Shown here: positions 34,903 to 44,190 of the stretch, one piece after another | How the letters are laid out: every line of letters starts with the position of its first letter | How positions within the stretch are numbered: position 1 is the stretch's first letter | Source of the DNA: Kordiimonas sp. SCSIO 12610 | GTDB taxonomy: Bacteria; Pseudomonadota; Alphaproteobacteria; Sphingomonadales; Kordiimonadaceae | Reading direction: 5' to 3' | Length of the DNA: 64,000 nucleotides | NCBI RefSeq assembly: GCF_024398015.1 | Contig: NZ_CP073747.1 | Span: forward strand, 506,501 to 570,500 | The notes under the pieces: generated by a model | The model's input: only the letters and a program-made list of their open reading frames with translations | What the model was told of the DNA's origin: nothing | The model's database searches: none | Translations under genes and position numbers: made by a program

Positions 34903-36327
34903 ATGCCGTCAATCACCAAAGCATTCATTCTCTGTGTAATCTTATGCTGCTCGACTTTCAGCCATGTTTGGGCTGATGAGCAATCTGCAGCGACCTATAT
35001 GCAATCGATTAAGTCGGAACGCGCGAAATTACGGCAGTTTATGCAGTCTTTCCCAAAAGGTGGTGATCTCCATAATCATTTGTCTGGTGCAGTTTATGCA
35101 GAAACGATGCTTGATTGGGCAGCGGAGGATGGCCTTTGTGTGTTTTTGGAAACGCCGTCTATCGGTCTTGATGCAGCAGGCGATTGTTCAACCAATGGAT
35201 GGTCTTCTGCTGGGGGTGTCCTATTAAACGCAAATGAACGCCGGCGAATTATAAATGCCTTAAGCGTCAGAAGCTATCACCCCGAGCTTGGTTGGTCAGG
35301 CCATGACCAGTTTTTTGTTACCTTTGAGCGCATGATGGTTAAGCCGTCACGCCTTGCGGATATGCTGGTTGCTGTAAGCGACAGAGCGGCGGCACAGAAT
35401 ATTCAATATCTGGAGTTGATGCAAACCCCTGTCCTGGGTGAATTGATCGGTATGTTATCCGCTGTGGAACTTACTGGTGACCCAGAAAAAGATTATGAAA
35501 TACTGATGCACGGTCCATTTGGCGAAGCCATGCCTTCGCTTCTTGAAAATGCCCGTAAGGCGCGGCGTGATGCTTTTGAACAACGGGCAAAATTGCAAAA
35601 CTGCGGAGAAAAACAAGCTTCTGTAGGGTGTGATGTAGAAATTAAATTCATTCATCAGGTCGTGCGCGAATTTTCGCCCGCTGTTGTATTTGCCCAAATT
35701 ATTCTTGGCTGGGAATTGATGGCTGATGAGGACGGATCTGTGGGGCTTAATCTTGTTGCACCCGAAGACGGATATTTGGCGCTGCGCGATTATACCTATC
35801 ACATGCAAATGATCGACTACCTGTACAGTGCTAAGGGGGAGCGAAATATTACCCTTCATGCGGGGGAGTTGATGCTTGGTCTTGTACGGCCCAAGCAATT
35901 AAAGTTTCATATTCGCGAAGCTATTGAAATTGGACATGCAAAGCGGATTGGGCATGGCATAGCAATCGCTTATGAGGACGATAGTGCAGGCCTTTTACAG
36001 CATATGCATGAAAAAAGTGTCATGGTGGAAATTAACTTAACGAGTAATGATGTCATCCTGGGTGTTAAAGGCAAAGACCATCCCTGGTCTTTGTACCGTG
36101 ATGCTGGGGTCCCAACCGCGCTTTCCACCGATGATGAAGGTGTTTCCAGAATTGACCTAACCTATGAATATATGCGCGCCGTCACAGAACATGGCATAGC
36201 GTATGAAGAACTTAAGGCCTTATCACGCAATAGTATTGTTTATTCATTTCTGCCGAAGCCGAGAAAAAAAGAACTGCTGGATAAGTTAGAACATGAATTC
36301 AAGATGTTCGAAAAGCAATTTGATTGA
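34903..36327 (+). CDS. Secreted adenosine deaminase-like protein (ADGF/CECR1 type)
   Basis: 474 residues. A signal peptide (ends near VWA-DE, residue 25) precedes an adenosine/AMP deaminase TIM barrel: GGDLHNHLSGA (H57 and H59 as metal ligands), ITLHAGEL (His and catalytic Glu), RIGHGIAIA and LSTDDEGVS (Asp pair). The extra N-terminal and middle insertion, and the signal, resemble the secreted ADGF/CECR1 family rather than the 330-residue cytoplasmic enzyme. Predicted to deaminate adenosine outside the cytoplasm as a first step of nucleoside use. The glycosyltransferase gene follows 19 bases on. Confidence 0.88.
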   Translation: MPSITKAFILCVILCCSTFSHVWADEQSAATYMQSIKSERAKLRQFMQSFPKGGDLHNHLSGAVYAETMLDWAAEDGLCVFLETPSIGLDAAGDCSTNGWSSAGGVLLNANERRRIINALSVRSYHPELGWSGHDQFFVTFERMMVKPSRLADMLVAVSDRAAAQNIQYLELMQTPVLGELIGMLSAVELTGDPEKDYEILMHGPFGEAMPSLLENARKARRDAFEQRAKLQNCGEKQASVGCDVEIKFIHQVVREFSPAVVFAQIILGWELMADEDGSVGLNLVAPEDGYLALRDYTYHMQMIDYLYSAKGERNITLHAGELMLGLVRPKQLKFHIREAIEIGHAKRIGHGIAIAYEDDSAGLLQHMHEKSVMVEINLTSNDVILGVKGKDHPWSLYRDAGVPTALSTDDEGVSRIDLTYEYMRAVTEHGIAYEELKALSRNSIVYSFLPKPRKKELLDKLEHEFKMFEKQFD

Positions 36328-36346
36328 GCGCAATAAAGTTTAGACC

Positions 36347-37504
36347 ATGAAAAAATTATTGATTGATAATCAAGGGCTTTCGTCATTTTGCTTTCCCACT
36401 GATGGTGCGCTTAAAAGGGACAGAACGCGGCCGGTAGAATCGCGTGGCCCTAATTATGATCAAGAGTATGATTTTTTTACAGTATTCTATGATGTTTTTT
36501 GGAACGTTGATCATAGTCAAATCGTTATTACGGCGCCTCCTTTTGAGAATTTTAGCGAGTTTGTGAGTGAACAAGCGTTTACTCAGAACGATAGCGGTCT
36601 GAAATTTGACGGGTTTTCCAAAAAAAACTGGTGGAACTATTCTGAGATCAAACTGATGTCATCGAAGTTATCATCGGTAAAAAACGATGCGAGTGTTCTT
36701 TTTGATACGCCTGCCGGCAATAAAACCATCATACCGATCAGGGAAAACCACAGTGAATTGTTTGATAACAAGCGTGTGGTGATGACCATGTTTAAATTCG
36801 ATCATCCTTTATGGATCAAGGATTGGATGGAATTTTATGTTTGGTATCATTCTGCGGATGCTTTCCTGATCTATAACAATGCTTCCCCTTTTGTAACGAA
36901 TGAGGAAATCATTCAAATTGCTTCCGAAATTGTTGGTGTAAAATCCATTGCGGTTGTTGATTGGCCCTTCCTCTATGGCCCTCAGGCTGAAGGAACTGGG
37001 CTTTGGGATTCGGTTTTCACTAAGGCTGGCTTTTTTGAGCACAGCAAACAACGATTTTTGGCTACGGCAAAAAGTGTTTTGAATGTCGATATCGATGAAC
37101 TTGTTGTCACTAAGGATCATCAATCTGTTTTTGAAAAAGTCGAGGAACAGAAAGATGCGTATCTACTGTTTCACGGAATTTGGGCGAGCGCCGAAGTAAA
37201 TATCGAGGAACATCCCTCTGATCGAAGGCATGTCCATTATAAATGTCATGGGCGCATAAATGATGATACAAGGCAATGCCCATCTAAATGGGCGGTTGTT
37301 CCATCAATGTGTCCCGATGATGCTCAATGGACAACACATGATATTCAGCGAATGCCGTATTTTAGTTATGAAAACATAGCTGTTCGATACCGTCATTTCA
37401 GAAACCTGAATATTGGTTGGAAGGGGGATCGCTCGAATCCACTACTGGAATATAATGAAGATCAGCTTTTGATTGAGGCCTATCAGAAAGTCGGTTGGCT
37501 GTAA
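36347..37504 (+). CDS. Glycosyltransferase-like protein (GT92/GT2 type)
   Basis: 385 residues. The core begins near residue 144 with VVMTMFKFDHPLWIKDWMEFYVWYHSADAFLIYNNAS split over strand and helix, the pattern of the glycosyltransferase 92 and related 'Glyco_tranf_2_4' families (KNE-type loop, then WxEYH and YNNxS). The metal motif is DID in LNVDIDELVV. The N-terminal 140 residues are unlike known domains. It may add sugar to a cell-surface polymer, but no polysaccharide locus surrounds it. Family call by pattern only; it ends 3 bases before the convergent LysR gene. Confidence 0.65.
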   Translation: MKKLLIDNQGLSSFCFPTDGALKRDRTRPVESRGPNYDQEYDFFTVFYDVFWNVDHSQIVITAPPFENFSEFVSEQAFTQNDSGLKFDGFSKKNWWNYSEIKLMSSKLSSVKNDASVLFDTPAGNKTIIPIRENHSELFDNKRVVMTMFKFDHPLWIKDWMEFYVWYHSADAFLIYNNASPFVTNEEIIQIASEIVGVKSIAVVDWPFLYGPQAEGTGLWDSVFTKAGFFEHSKQRFLATAKSVLNVDIDELVVTKDHQSVFEKVEEQKDAYLLFHGIWASAEVNIEEHPSDRRHVHYKCHGRINDDTRQCPSKWAVVPSMCPDDAQWTTHDIQRMPYFSYENIAVRYRHFRNLNIGWKGDRSNPLLEYNEDQLLIEAYQKVGWL

Positions 37505-37507
37505 CGT

Positions 37508-38401
37508 TCATCGTCCGATTAATGTGCGCCGTTCACTCGCAATTAAATTTGAAAGAAATGAACTCGCTTTATCGATTACAGGCTGGTTGCTTTGGTCTGC
37601 ATGTATTGATAGCCACAAATCCCGCATGATCGATAATTCCCCTGGTAAAACTGTTGTCAGTCCTGGTATTTGATCACCAACAAAGCATGGCAGAAGCGCT
37701 ATGCCCAACCCCTTTTCAGCAGCGTTTGCTTGTGCCGTAAGGTTTGTGGAACTGAAAACGATGTTTGGGCTTTGGATGGCTTTATCTAGAATATGCAGTT
37801 CCGGTATGGGTAATAGATCATCAACATACCAAATAAAATTATGTTGGCTCAGGTCCGTTAGGCGAACAATAGGGGGATGGCCCTGCAAGTAACTGGGTGC
37901 TGCATATAGGCGCAATCGATAGCTACCAATCTTGGTTGTTTTTAAGCGACCACGTTCTGGTTTCGCGAGTGTAATAGCAATATCAGCGTCGCGTCTGCTC
38001 ATGGTCATATTGGTTGTTTCAGCAACGAGTTCGAACAATATACCTGGATAGTATTTTTGAAAAGCATGGCAGTGTTTGGCTATAAATTGACTACCAAAGG
38101 CTTCTGGTGTTGCCACGCGAATTTTACCTTCAATATTTGTTTCTTTTTGCTCTAGTTCGTTCAAGAGCGAGAGTGAATTTTTCTCCATGGCTTCGGCGTG
38201 AGTCAAAAGCCGGCGTCCGTCATCAGTAAGTTGATAGCTACGATTGATACGTTCAAACAGTTTCAAATTCAGTTTTTCTTCGAGTGCAGTTATGCGCCGC
38301 GCAACGGTCGTATGTTCAACCCCTAGCCTGAGTGCTGCCTTTGAGAGCTTGTTCCGGCGTGCAAGTTCCAAAAAAAACCGCATATCATCCCAATTAAACA
38401 T
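37508..38401 (-). CDS. LysR family transcriptional regulator, probable regulator of the valine genes
   Basis: 297 residues from ATG 38401 (AGGAT seven bases upstream; a longer frame opens without a site). N-terminal helix-turn-helix MRFFLELARRNKLSKAALRLG followed by VARRITALEEKLNLKLFER is standard LysR, and residues about 90-290 are the substrate-binding domain. It is divergent from the mmsA-like gene with 153 bases between starts, and an imperfect inverted repeat with ATGCAT ends lies there (38435-38468), so it is the natural candidate to regulate mmsA. Its effector is unknown. Confidence 0.9.
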   Translation of the reverse strand: MFNWDDMRFFLELARRNKLSKAALRLGVEHTTVARRITALEEKLNLKLFERINRSYQLTDDGRRLLTHAEAMEKNSLSLLNELEQKETNIEGKIRVATPEAFGSQFIAKHCHAFQKYYPGILFELVAETTNMTMSRRDADIAITLAKPERGRLKTTKIGSYRLRLYAAPSYLQGHPPIVRLTDLSQHNFIWYVDDLLPIPELHILDKAIQSPNIVFSSTNLTAQANAAEKGLGIALLPCFVGDQIPGLTTVLPGELSIMRDLWLSIHADQSNQPVIDKASSFLSNLIASERRTLIGR

Positions 38402-38434
38402 CAATTTATCCTGTGTATTTTTGCACAATTAAAT

Positions 38435-38468
38435 ATGCATAACTTCGAAGTGACGTGCAAGTATGCAT
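38435..38468. promoter_or_regulatory. Inverted repeat between the LysR gene and mmsA, operator candidate
   Basis: ATGCATAACTT (38435-38445) and AAGTATGCAT (38459-38468) are inverted copies, one base out of register, around 13 bases that contain the palindrome TTCGAA. LysR proteins bind such dyads; direct evidence is lacking. Confidence 0.45.
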
Positions 38469-38554
38469 GATATATAGTCGCTGCAATTTCAAACATGGGG
38501 TATTGAAAGCACTAGCCCAGCCAGGGTTCGGTGCTTAAAATTTGGAGAATATTT

Positions 38555-40060
38555 ATGTATAGTCGTCATCATTATGTTGGTGGAAAATCGGTTGAGGGAA
38601 CGTCTGGCCGTTTTGGCCCTATCTATAATCCATCAACGGGTGAACAGCAGGGGCAGGTAGCGCTTGCGAGCAAAGAAGAAGTTGAAGCAGCAATCGCCAA
38701 CGCCGAAGCAGCGTTCCCCGATTGGGCAGCAACATCTGTTGTCAAGCGTGCGCGGGTTCTCCAGAACCTTGTTCATATTCTTTACCGCGAAAAAGACAAG
38801 CTGGCTGAAGCGCTAGCGAGCGAGCATGGTAAAGTGTTTTCTGATGCGCAAGGCGACGTGCAGCGCGGCCTTGAGGTTGCTGAATTTGCGGCTGGTATCC
38901 CGCATCTGATCAAGGGTGAATTTAGCGACAATGTCTCTTCTGGCATTGACATGTATTCAATGCGTAAACCGCTTGGTGTGGTTGCAGGCATTACGCCGTT
39001 TAACTTCCCAGCGATGATCCCGCTTTGGATGAGCTGTATGGCGATCGCATGCGGTAATACTTTCATCCTAAAACCATCAGAGAAAGACCCAAGCGTTCCT
39101 TTGATGTTTGCAGACCTATGGAAAGAAGCTGGCTTGCCAGACGGCGTATTTAACGTTGTGAATGGTGACAAGGAAGCAGTTGATACGGTTTGTACCGACC
39201 CACGTGTGAAAGCAGTATCCTTTGTGGGTTCAACGCCGATTGCTCAGTATGTGTATGCAACATCAACAGCCCACGGCAAACGCTGTCAGGCAATGGGTGG
39301 TGCGAAGAACCATATGATCGTAATGCCTGACGCGGATCTTGATCAGGTTACTGACGCCCTTGTGGGTGCAGCCTATGGTTCTGCTGGCGAGCGCTGCATG
39401 GCGATCTCTGTTGCGGTACCTGTTGGAAAAACAGTTGCGGACAAGATGGTTGAAATGTTGAAGCCACGTGTTGAAGCACTAAAGATTGGTCATTCAATGG
39501 ACCCGCAGGCAGAGATGGGCCCGCTTGTAACGGCTGATCATTTGGCAAAAGTGCGTGGCTATCTTGATCTCGCAGAGCAAGAAGGCACAAGCGTTGTCGT
39601 CGATGGGCGCAAGTTTGAATATAATATGCAGGGATTTGAAAACGGCTATTACCTCGGTGGGTCGCTTTTCGATAATGTGAAGCCTGAGATGCGCACCTAT
39701 AAGGAAGAAATCTTTGGTCCAACACTTCAGATCATGCGCGCTGAAAGCTTTGACGAAGCGGTTGCACTTCCAACCAACCATGAATTTGGTAATGGCACTA
39801 CAATCTATACCCGTGACGGCGACACAGCGCGTGAATATGTGAATCGTGTTGAAGTTGGCATGGTTGGTGTCAATGTTCCAATCCCTGTTCCGCTCGCGTT
39901 CCACACATTTGGTGGCTGGAAAAGCTCTGCTTTCGGTGACATTAACCAGCACGGCATGGAAGGGGTTCGTTTTTACACCAAGACGAAAACAGTTACCTCG
40001 CGCTGGCCAACAGGCATCCGGTCTGGTGCAGAATTTGTTATTCCAACATTGAATAGCTAA
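38555..40060 (+). CDS. mmsA: Methylmalonate-semialdehyde dehydrogenase (CoA-acylating)
   Basis: 501 residues from ATG 38555 (GGAG nine bases upstream; the frame opens at a GTG eight codons earlier). Aldehyde dehydrogenase fold of the MmsA branch: YVGGKSVEG opening, KPLGVVAGITPFNFPAMIPLWM, KPSEKDPS, GSTPIAQYVY, catalytic C281 in SAGERCMAIS, and GIRSGAEFVIPT at the C-terminus, all MmsA-specific. It converts methylmalonate semialdehyde to propionyl-CoA (valine, thymine). With the isobutyryl-CoA dehydrogenase, hydrolase and HIBADH genes downstream it completes the distal valine pathway. Confidence 0.96.
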   Translation: MYSRHHYVGGKSVEGTSGRFGPIYNPSTGEQQGQVALASKEEVEAAIANAEAAFPDWAATSVVKRARVLQNLVHILYREKDKLAEALASEHGKVFSDAQGDVQRGLEVAEFAAGIPHLIKGEFSDNVSSGIDMYSMRKPLGVVAGITPFNFPAMIPLWMSCMAIACGNTFILKPSEKDPSVPLMFADLWKEAGLPDGVFNVVNGDKEAVDTVCTDPRVKAVSFVGSTPIAQYVYATSTAHGKRCQAMGGAKNHMIVMPDADLDQVTDALVGAAYGSAGERCMAISVAVPVGKTVADKMVEMLKPRVEALKIGHSMDPQAEMGPLVTADHLAKVRGYLDLAEQEGTSVVVDGRKFEYNMQGFENGYYLGGSLFDNVKPEMRTYKEEIFGPTLQIMRAESFDEAVALPTNHEFGNGTTIYTRDGDTAREYVNRVEVGMVGVNVPIPVPLAFHTFGGWKSSAFGDINQHGMEGVRFYTKTKTVTSRWPTGIRSGAEFVIPTLNS

Positions 40061-40078
40061 GATATAAACCAATATATC

Positions 40079-40108
40079 AAAGTCGGGATTGATCCCGGCT
40101 TTGATTAT
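40079..40108 (+). terminator. Hairpin terminator after mmsA
   Basis: AAAGTCGGGAT (40079-40089) and ATCCCGGCTTT (40092-40102) pair with one mismatch-like T-G and a two-base spacer, followed by GATTATTTAA. Weak T-tract, but mmsA and the peptidase gene appear to be separate units. Confidence 0.6.
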
Positions 40109-40176
40109 TTAAGTTCCGAGTAGAAAAACAAAAATAATACCTACTTTTGTCAACAACCTTGTGGAGGATAGATAAG

Positions 40177-42951
40177 ATGCAAATCAGAAAAACACTTGTA
40201 TCCCTTATGACAGCTACGGCGCTAACAGCGGGCGCAATCACATTACCTTTAAGCGCAGAAAAAAACACATCTCCTGGTATTGAAGCCAAAATACCTTATG
40301 AAAAATTTACGCTTGATAATGGCTTGCGTGTCATTGTGCATGAAGACCATAAGGCCCCTATTGTGGCCGTTGGAGTATGGTATCATGTTGGCTCTAAGGA
40401 TGAGCCAGAGGGGCGCACTGGATTTGCACATCTTTTTGAACATTTGATGTTCAACGGATCAGAAAATTATAATGATGAATATTTCAAACCGTTTGAGGCT
40501 GTTGGTGCAACGGGCATGAACGGAACAACATGGTTCGATCGCACAAATTATTTTGAAAATGTTCCAACGCCTGCGCTTGAAATGGCGCTCTGGATGGAAT
40601 CAGATCGTATGGGGCATTTGCTCGGCGCTGTAACACAGGAACGTCTCGATGAGCAGCGCGGCGTGGTACAAAACGAAAAGCGCCAGGGTGACAACCAGCC
40701 CTATGGTACCGTTCAATATCGTCAGTTAGAAGGCTTGTTCCCCCCTGGGCACCCGTACCGTCATTCAACAATTGGTTCATTGGAAGATTTGGATGCTGCT
40801 TCCCTTGATGACGTAAAAAGCTGGTTCAAGGAATATTACGGTTCTGCAAACACAGTTCTTGTTCTCGCAGGTGACGTAACGGTTGAGAAAGCCAAAGAAC
40901 TAGCACAGAAATATTTTGGTGATATTGCGGCAGGGCCTGCTCTACGGCACCATAAATCTTGGGTCCCGACACGTACGGAAAATACTGTTGAAGAAATGGT
41001 GGACCAGTCAGCGCCACAGGTGCGGATATACCGTGACTGGGCGGTAGCACCAAGAACGTCAAAAGATGCGCAGCAACTTCGGTTGACTGCGGATATTCTT
41101 GGTGGCGGCAAGAATTCACGCCTCTACCAAGCCCTCGTTTATAAAAATCAATTGGCGTCGAATGTGAATGTTTCCATTCAACAGTTTGAACTTGCCAGCA
41201 TGTTTGAAATTGATGTGACACTTAAGGACGGTAGTGATCCTGCCGAGGTTGAACGCCTTATTAATCAGGAAATGGATAAGTTCTTAGCTGAAGGTCCTTC
41301 GATTGAAGAAATCAAACGCTCAAAAACCAAAATTTCAGCCCGGACAGTCCGTGGTTTGGAACAAATTGGCGGCTTTGGCGGGAAGGCAACTGCGCTTGCT
41401 CAAGGTGAGCTATATGCTGGGGACCCGGGATTTGCTGAAAAATCCCTGAATTGGATGAACGCGGCCACAACCGATGACGTTCAAGCTGTGTCAAATGAAT
41501 GGCTCGGTAAAGGGTATTACCAGTTGACGGTTAAGCCTTACGGCAAATATCAGGTTGCTGAAAGCACGGTTGATCGCTCTAAACTTCCTGAAATTGGAGA
41601 ACTGCCGGGTTTAACATTCCCCGAAATTCAGGAAGCCACGCTTAAAAACGGTATGAAGGTTGTGCTTGCAAACCGGACAACGGTTCCGATTGTAAATATG
41701 GCGCTACAATTTGATGCGGGTTACGCAGCAGACTTTGGCCGTGCGCCCGGTACTGCGAGCCTAACGCTAGATATGCTTGATGAAGGTACCAAGAAACGCA
41801 GCGCTCTCGAAATTGCGGCGGAAGCTGAAGGCTTGGGCGCAACAATCAACACGACATCAAATTTGGATATGAGTCAGATTCGAATGTCTGCTCTCAAAAC
41901 CAATTTGAAGGATTCGCTCGACCTGTTTGCAGATGTGGTGCGAAATCCGGCCTTTGATGAAGGTGAGTTTGCTCGTCAGAAACAGTTGCGTTTAGCGCGC
42001 ATCCAGCAAGAAAAAGCGCAGCCTATTGGCCTCGCGCTCCGCAATTTACCGCCACTGATTTACGGCGCTGACCATGCTTATGGTGCCCCGTTTACTGGAA
42101 CCGGAACGGTGGAAGCTGTAAATGCGATGACGACTAGTGACCTCAGCAAGTTTCATAGCGATTGGCTTCGCCCTGATAATGCAACGCTTTTCATTGTTGG
42201 TGACGTAACTTTGGACGAAGCCGTTCCTGCGCTTGAGAAAGCATTTGGGAACTGGAAAGCTCCAGCTTCTGCTATCCCGCAGAAAAATATTGATACAGTT
42301 TCGCTGCCTGATAATGCGCGTGTGGTGATTATGGATAAACCGGGTTCGCCGCAATCCTTTATCCTTGCGGGTCATTTGTTCCCGTCTACAGGGAGTGCTG
42401 ATAATCTCGCATTAACTGCGGCCAATGATATCATTGGTGGTGCGTTTACAGCGCGTGTTAATATGAACCTTCGTGAGGACAAGGGTTGGTCGTATGGCGC
42501 AAGCACGATCAAACTTGATGCCCGCGGTCAGGCAATGTGGATCACATTCGCGCCGGTACAAACGGATAAAACCAAGGAATCTATCATGGAACTGCAAAAA
42601 GAGTTTGCAGGCTACCTTGGGATCACTCCAGCCCGTCAGGATGAGTTGGATAATTCGCGTAACAACAATACAAACAGCCTTCCTGGCCAATTTGAAACAT
42701 CAAATGCGGTTCTTGGGAATTTGCTGTCCAACCAGCGCTTCGGGCGTAGTAACGATTATGTCGTGAAGTTAAAAGGCCGTTATGACGCGCTTGATTTGCC
42801 TGCGGTTCATAAGGCTGCGCAGGATTATATGCACCCTGATCAAATGACATGGTTGATTGTTGGTGATCGCAGCAAAATTGAAGCAGGCATTCGTGAGATT
42901 GGCTTTGATAATATCGAAGTCTGGGATGCGAATGGCAACCGCCTGGATTAA
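40177..42951 (+). CDS. M16 zinc metallopeptidase, secreted, two-repeat (pitrilysin-like)
   Basis: 924 residues from ATG 40177 with GGAGG nine bases upstream. Signal peptide ends near PLSAEK. The inverted zinc motif HLFEH is at residues 85-89 (FAHLFEHLMFNGS), with the third ligand Glu about 75 residues on. Two M16 repeats in one chain: the second half (from about residue 480) has lost the zinc motif, as is normal. Such peptidases degrade short peptides in the periplasm. It sits between mmsA and the acyl-CoA dehydrogenase gene; co-regulation with the valine genes is possible but a terminator precedes it. Confidence 0.92.
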   Translation: MQIRKTLVSLMTATALTAGAITLPLSAEKNTSPGIEAKIPYEKFTLDNGLRVIVHEDHKAPIVAVGVWYHVGSKDEPEGRTGFAHLFEHLMFNGSENYNDEYFKPFEAVGATGMNGTTWFDRTNYFENVPTPALEMALWMESDRMGHLLGAVTQERLDEQRGVVQNEKRQGDNQPYGTVQYRQLEGLFPPGHPYRHSTIGSLEDLDAASLDDVKSWFKEYYGSANTVLVLAGDVTVEKAKELAQKYFGDIAAGPALRHHKSWVPTRTENTVEEMVDQSAPQVRIYRDWAVAPRTSKDAQQLRLTADILGGGKNSRLYQALVYKNQLASNVNVSIQQFELASMFEIDVTLKDGSDPAEVERLINQEMDKFLAEGPSIEEIKRSKTKISARTVRGLEQIGGFGGKATALAQGELYAGDPGFAEKSLNWMNAATTDDVQAVSNEWLGKGYYQLTVKPYGKYQVAESTVDRSKLPEIGELPGLTFPEIQEATLKNGMKVVLANRTTVPIVNMALQFDAGYAADFGRAPGTASLTLDMLDEGTKKRSALEIAAEAEGLGATINTTSNLDMSQIRMSALKTNLKDSLDLFADVVRNPAFDEGEFARQKQLRLARIQQEKAQPIGLALRNLPPLIYGADHAYGAPFTGTGTVEAVNAMTTSDLSKFHSDWLRPDNATLFIVGDVTLDEAVPALEKAFGNWKAPASAIPQKNIDTVSLPDNARVVIMDKPGSPQSFILAGHLFPSTGSADNLALTAANDIIGGAFTARVNMNLREDKGWSYGASTIKLDARGQAMWITFAPVQTDKTKESIMELQKEFAGYLGITPARQDELDNSRNNNTNSLPGQFETSNAVLGNLLSNQRFGRSNDYVVKLKGRYDALDLPAVHKAAQDYMHPDQMTWLIVGDRSKIEAGIREIGFDNIEVWDANGNRLD

Positions 42952-42965
42952 TAAATGAAAATAAT

Positions 42966-42990
42966 GGGGCGGGTTTTCCCGCCCTTTACT
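42966..42990 (+). terminator. Intrinsic terminator after the M16 peptidase
   Basis: GGGCGGG (42967-42973), loop TTTT, CCCGCCC (42978-42984), then TTTA. Compact and G/C-rich. Confidence 0.75.
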
Positions 42991-43047
42991 TAAGCTGTAT
43001 CTCTTGAGGGCACAGTAGCAACCGCAAAAAGAACCAAGGGGGTAATC

Positions 43048-44187
43048 TTGGACTTTAAATTAAATGAAGATCAGCGCGCTATTCAGGATATGGCGCGTAA
43101 TTTCACAAACGACCTTATTGTGCCCGATGCACACAAATGGGATGAAGAGAAAGTATGGCCGCGTGATGTAGCCCTTGCTGCTGGTGAGTTGGGTTTCGGC
43201 AGTATTTATACGAGCGAAGAAGCTGGCGGTTGCGGCCTCAGCCGGGTTGATAGTGTTCTAATTTTTGAGCAATTATCCAAAGGTTGCCCGTCTACGGCTG
43301 CAATGATCTCTATCCATAATATGGCAACATGGATGATTGATTGTTTTGGTAATGAAACGCACCGCGGTAAATGGTTGGATGACCTGGTTACACTCAATAA
43401 AATGGCAAGTTATTGCCTGACTGAACCGGGAGCAGGTTCAGATGCGGCGTCCCTCAAAACCACAGCAAAGCGTGACGGTGATGAGTATGTTCTGAATGGT
43501 GCCAAGGCTTTTATCTCTGGTGGTGGTACATCAGATATTTATGTGGTGATGGCGCGTACAAGCGACGACGGCGCGCGTGGTATCAGCTGCTTTGTTGTTG
43601 AGAAAGACACACCGGGTCTATCGTTTGGCGCTCAGGAAAAGAAACTTGGTTGGCATAGCCAGCCAACATCTGCTGTAATGTTTGATGATTGCCGGATTCC
43701 TGTTGAAAACCTTATCGGCTCTGAAGGGCAGGGCTTTAAGATTGCCATGCAAGGCCTTGATGGTGGCCGTTTGAATATCGCCGCATGTTCCCTTGGTGGG
43801 GCGCAGCGTGCACTTGATGAAGCGATTACTTATACTAAAGAGCGCAAGCAGTTCGGTAAAGCCATCGCAGATTTTCAGGCGAGCCAGTTTAAACTTGCGG
43901 ACATGGCAACTGAATTAGAGGCTGCACGCCTTCTTCTTTACAGTGCTGCACAAAAGGTTAGCGAGAAAGCGCCAGACGCAGGCTCTGCTGCCGCGATGGC
44001 AAAACGCTTCGTAACCGATACATGTTTTGATGTGGTTAATCATTCGCTCCAGCTTCATGGTGGGTATGGATATTTGATGGACTACCCGATTGAGCGGATT
44101 TTGCGCGACCTCAGGGTTCATCAGATTTTAGAAGGTACCAACGAGATTATGCGTGTTGTCATCAGTCGTGAGCTTTTGAAGGATTAG
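43048..44187 (+). CDS. Acyl-CoA dehydrogenase, probably isobutyryl-CoA dehydrogenase
   Basis: 379 residues, TTG start with AAGGGGGT upstream. FAD-type acyl-CoA dehydrogenase: YCLTEPGAGSDAASLKT, FISGGGTSDIYVVMAR, GWHSQPTSAVMFDDCRIP, ERKQFGKAIADFQASQFKLADMATE, QLHGGYGYLMDYPIERILRDLRVHQILEGTNEIMR, with the catalytic Glu in the EGTNEIM motif. Context (3-hydroxyisobutyryl-CoA hydrolase and HIBADH next) makes isobutyryl-CoA the natural substrate, giving methacrylyl-CoA. First gene of a three-gene unit. Confidence 0.88.
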   Translation: MDFKLNEDQRAIQDMARNFTNDLIVPDAHKWDEEKVWPRDVALAAGELGFGSIYTSEEAGGCGLSRVDSVLIFEQLSKGCPSTAAMISIHNMATWMIDCFGNETHRGKWLDDLVTLNKMASYCLTEPGAGSDAASLKTTAKRDGDEYVLNGAKAFISGGGTSDIYVVMARTSDDGARGISCFVVEKDTPGLSFGAQEKKLGWHSQPTSAVMFDDCRIPVENLIGSEGQGFKIAMQGLDGGRLNIAACSLGGAQRALDEAITYTKERKQFGKAIADFQASQFKLADMATELEAARLLLYSAAQKVSEKAPDAGSAAAMAKRFVTDTCFDVVNHSLQLHGGYGYLMDYPIERILRDLRVHQILEGTNEIMRVVISRELLKD

Positions 44188-44190
44188 ATA

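Noticed and set aside
39494-40072. 192-residue open frame opposite the 3' end of mmsA
   Set aside because: No ribosome binding site or recognised family; mmsA in the other frame is unambiguous.
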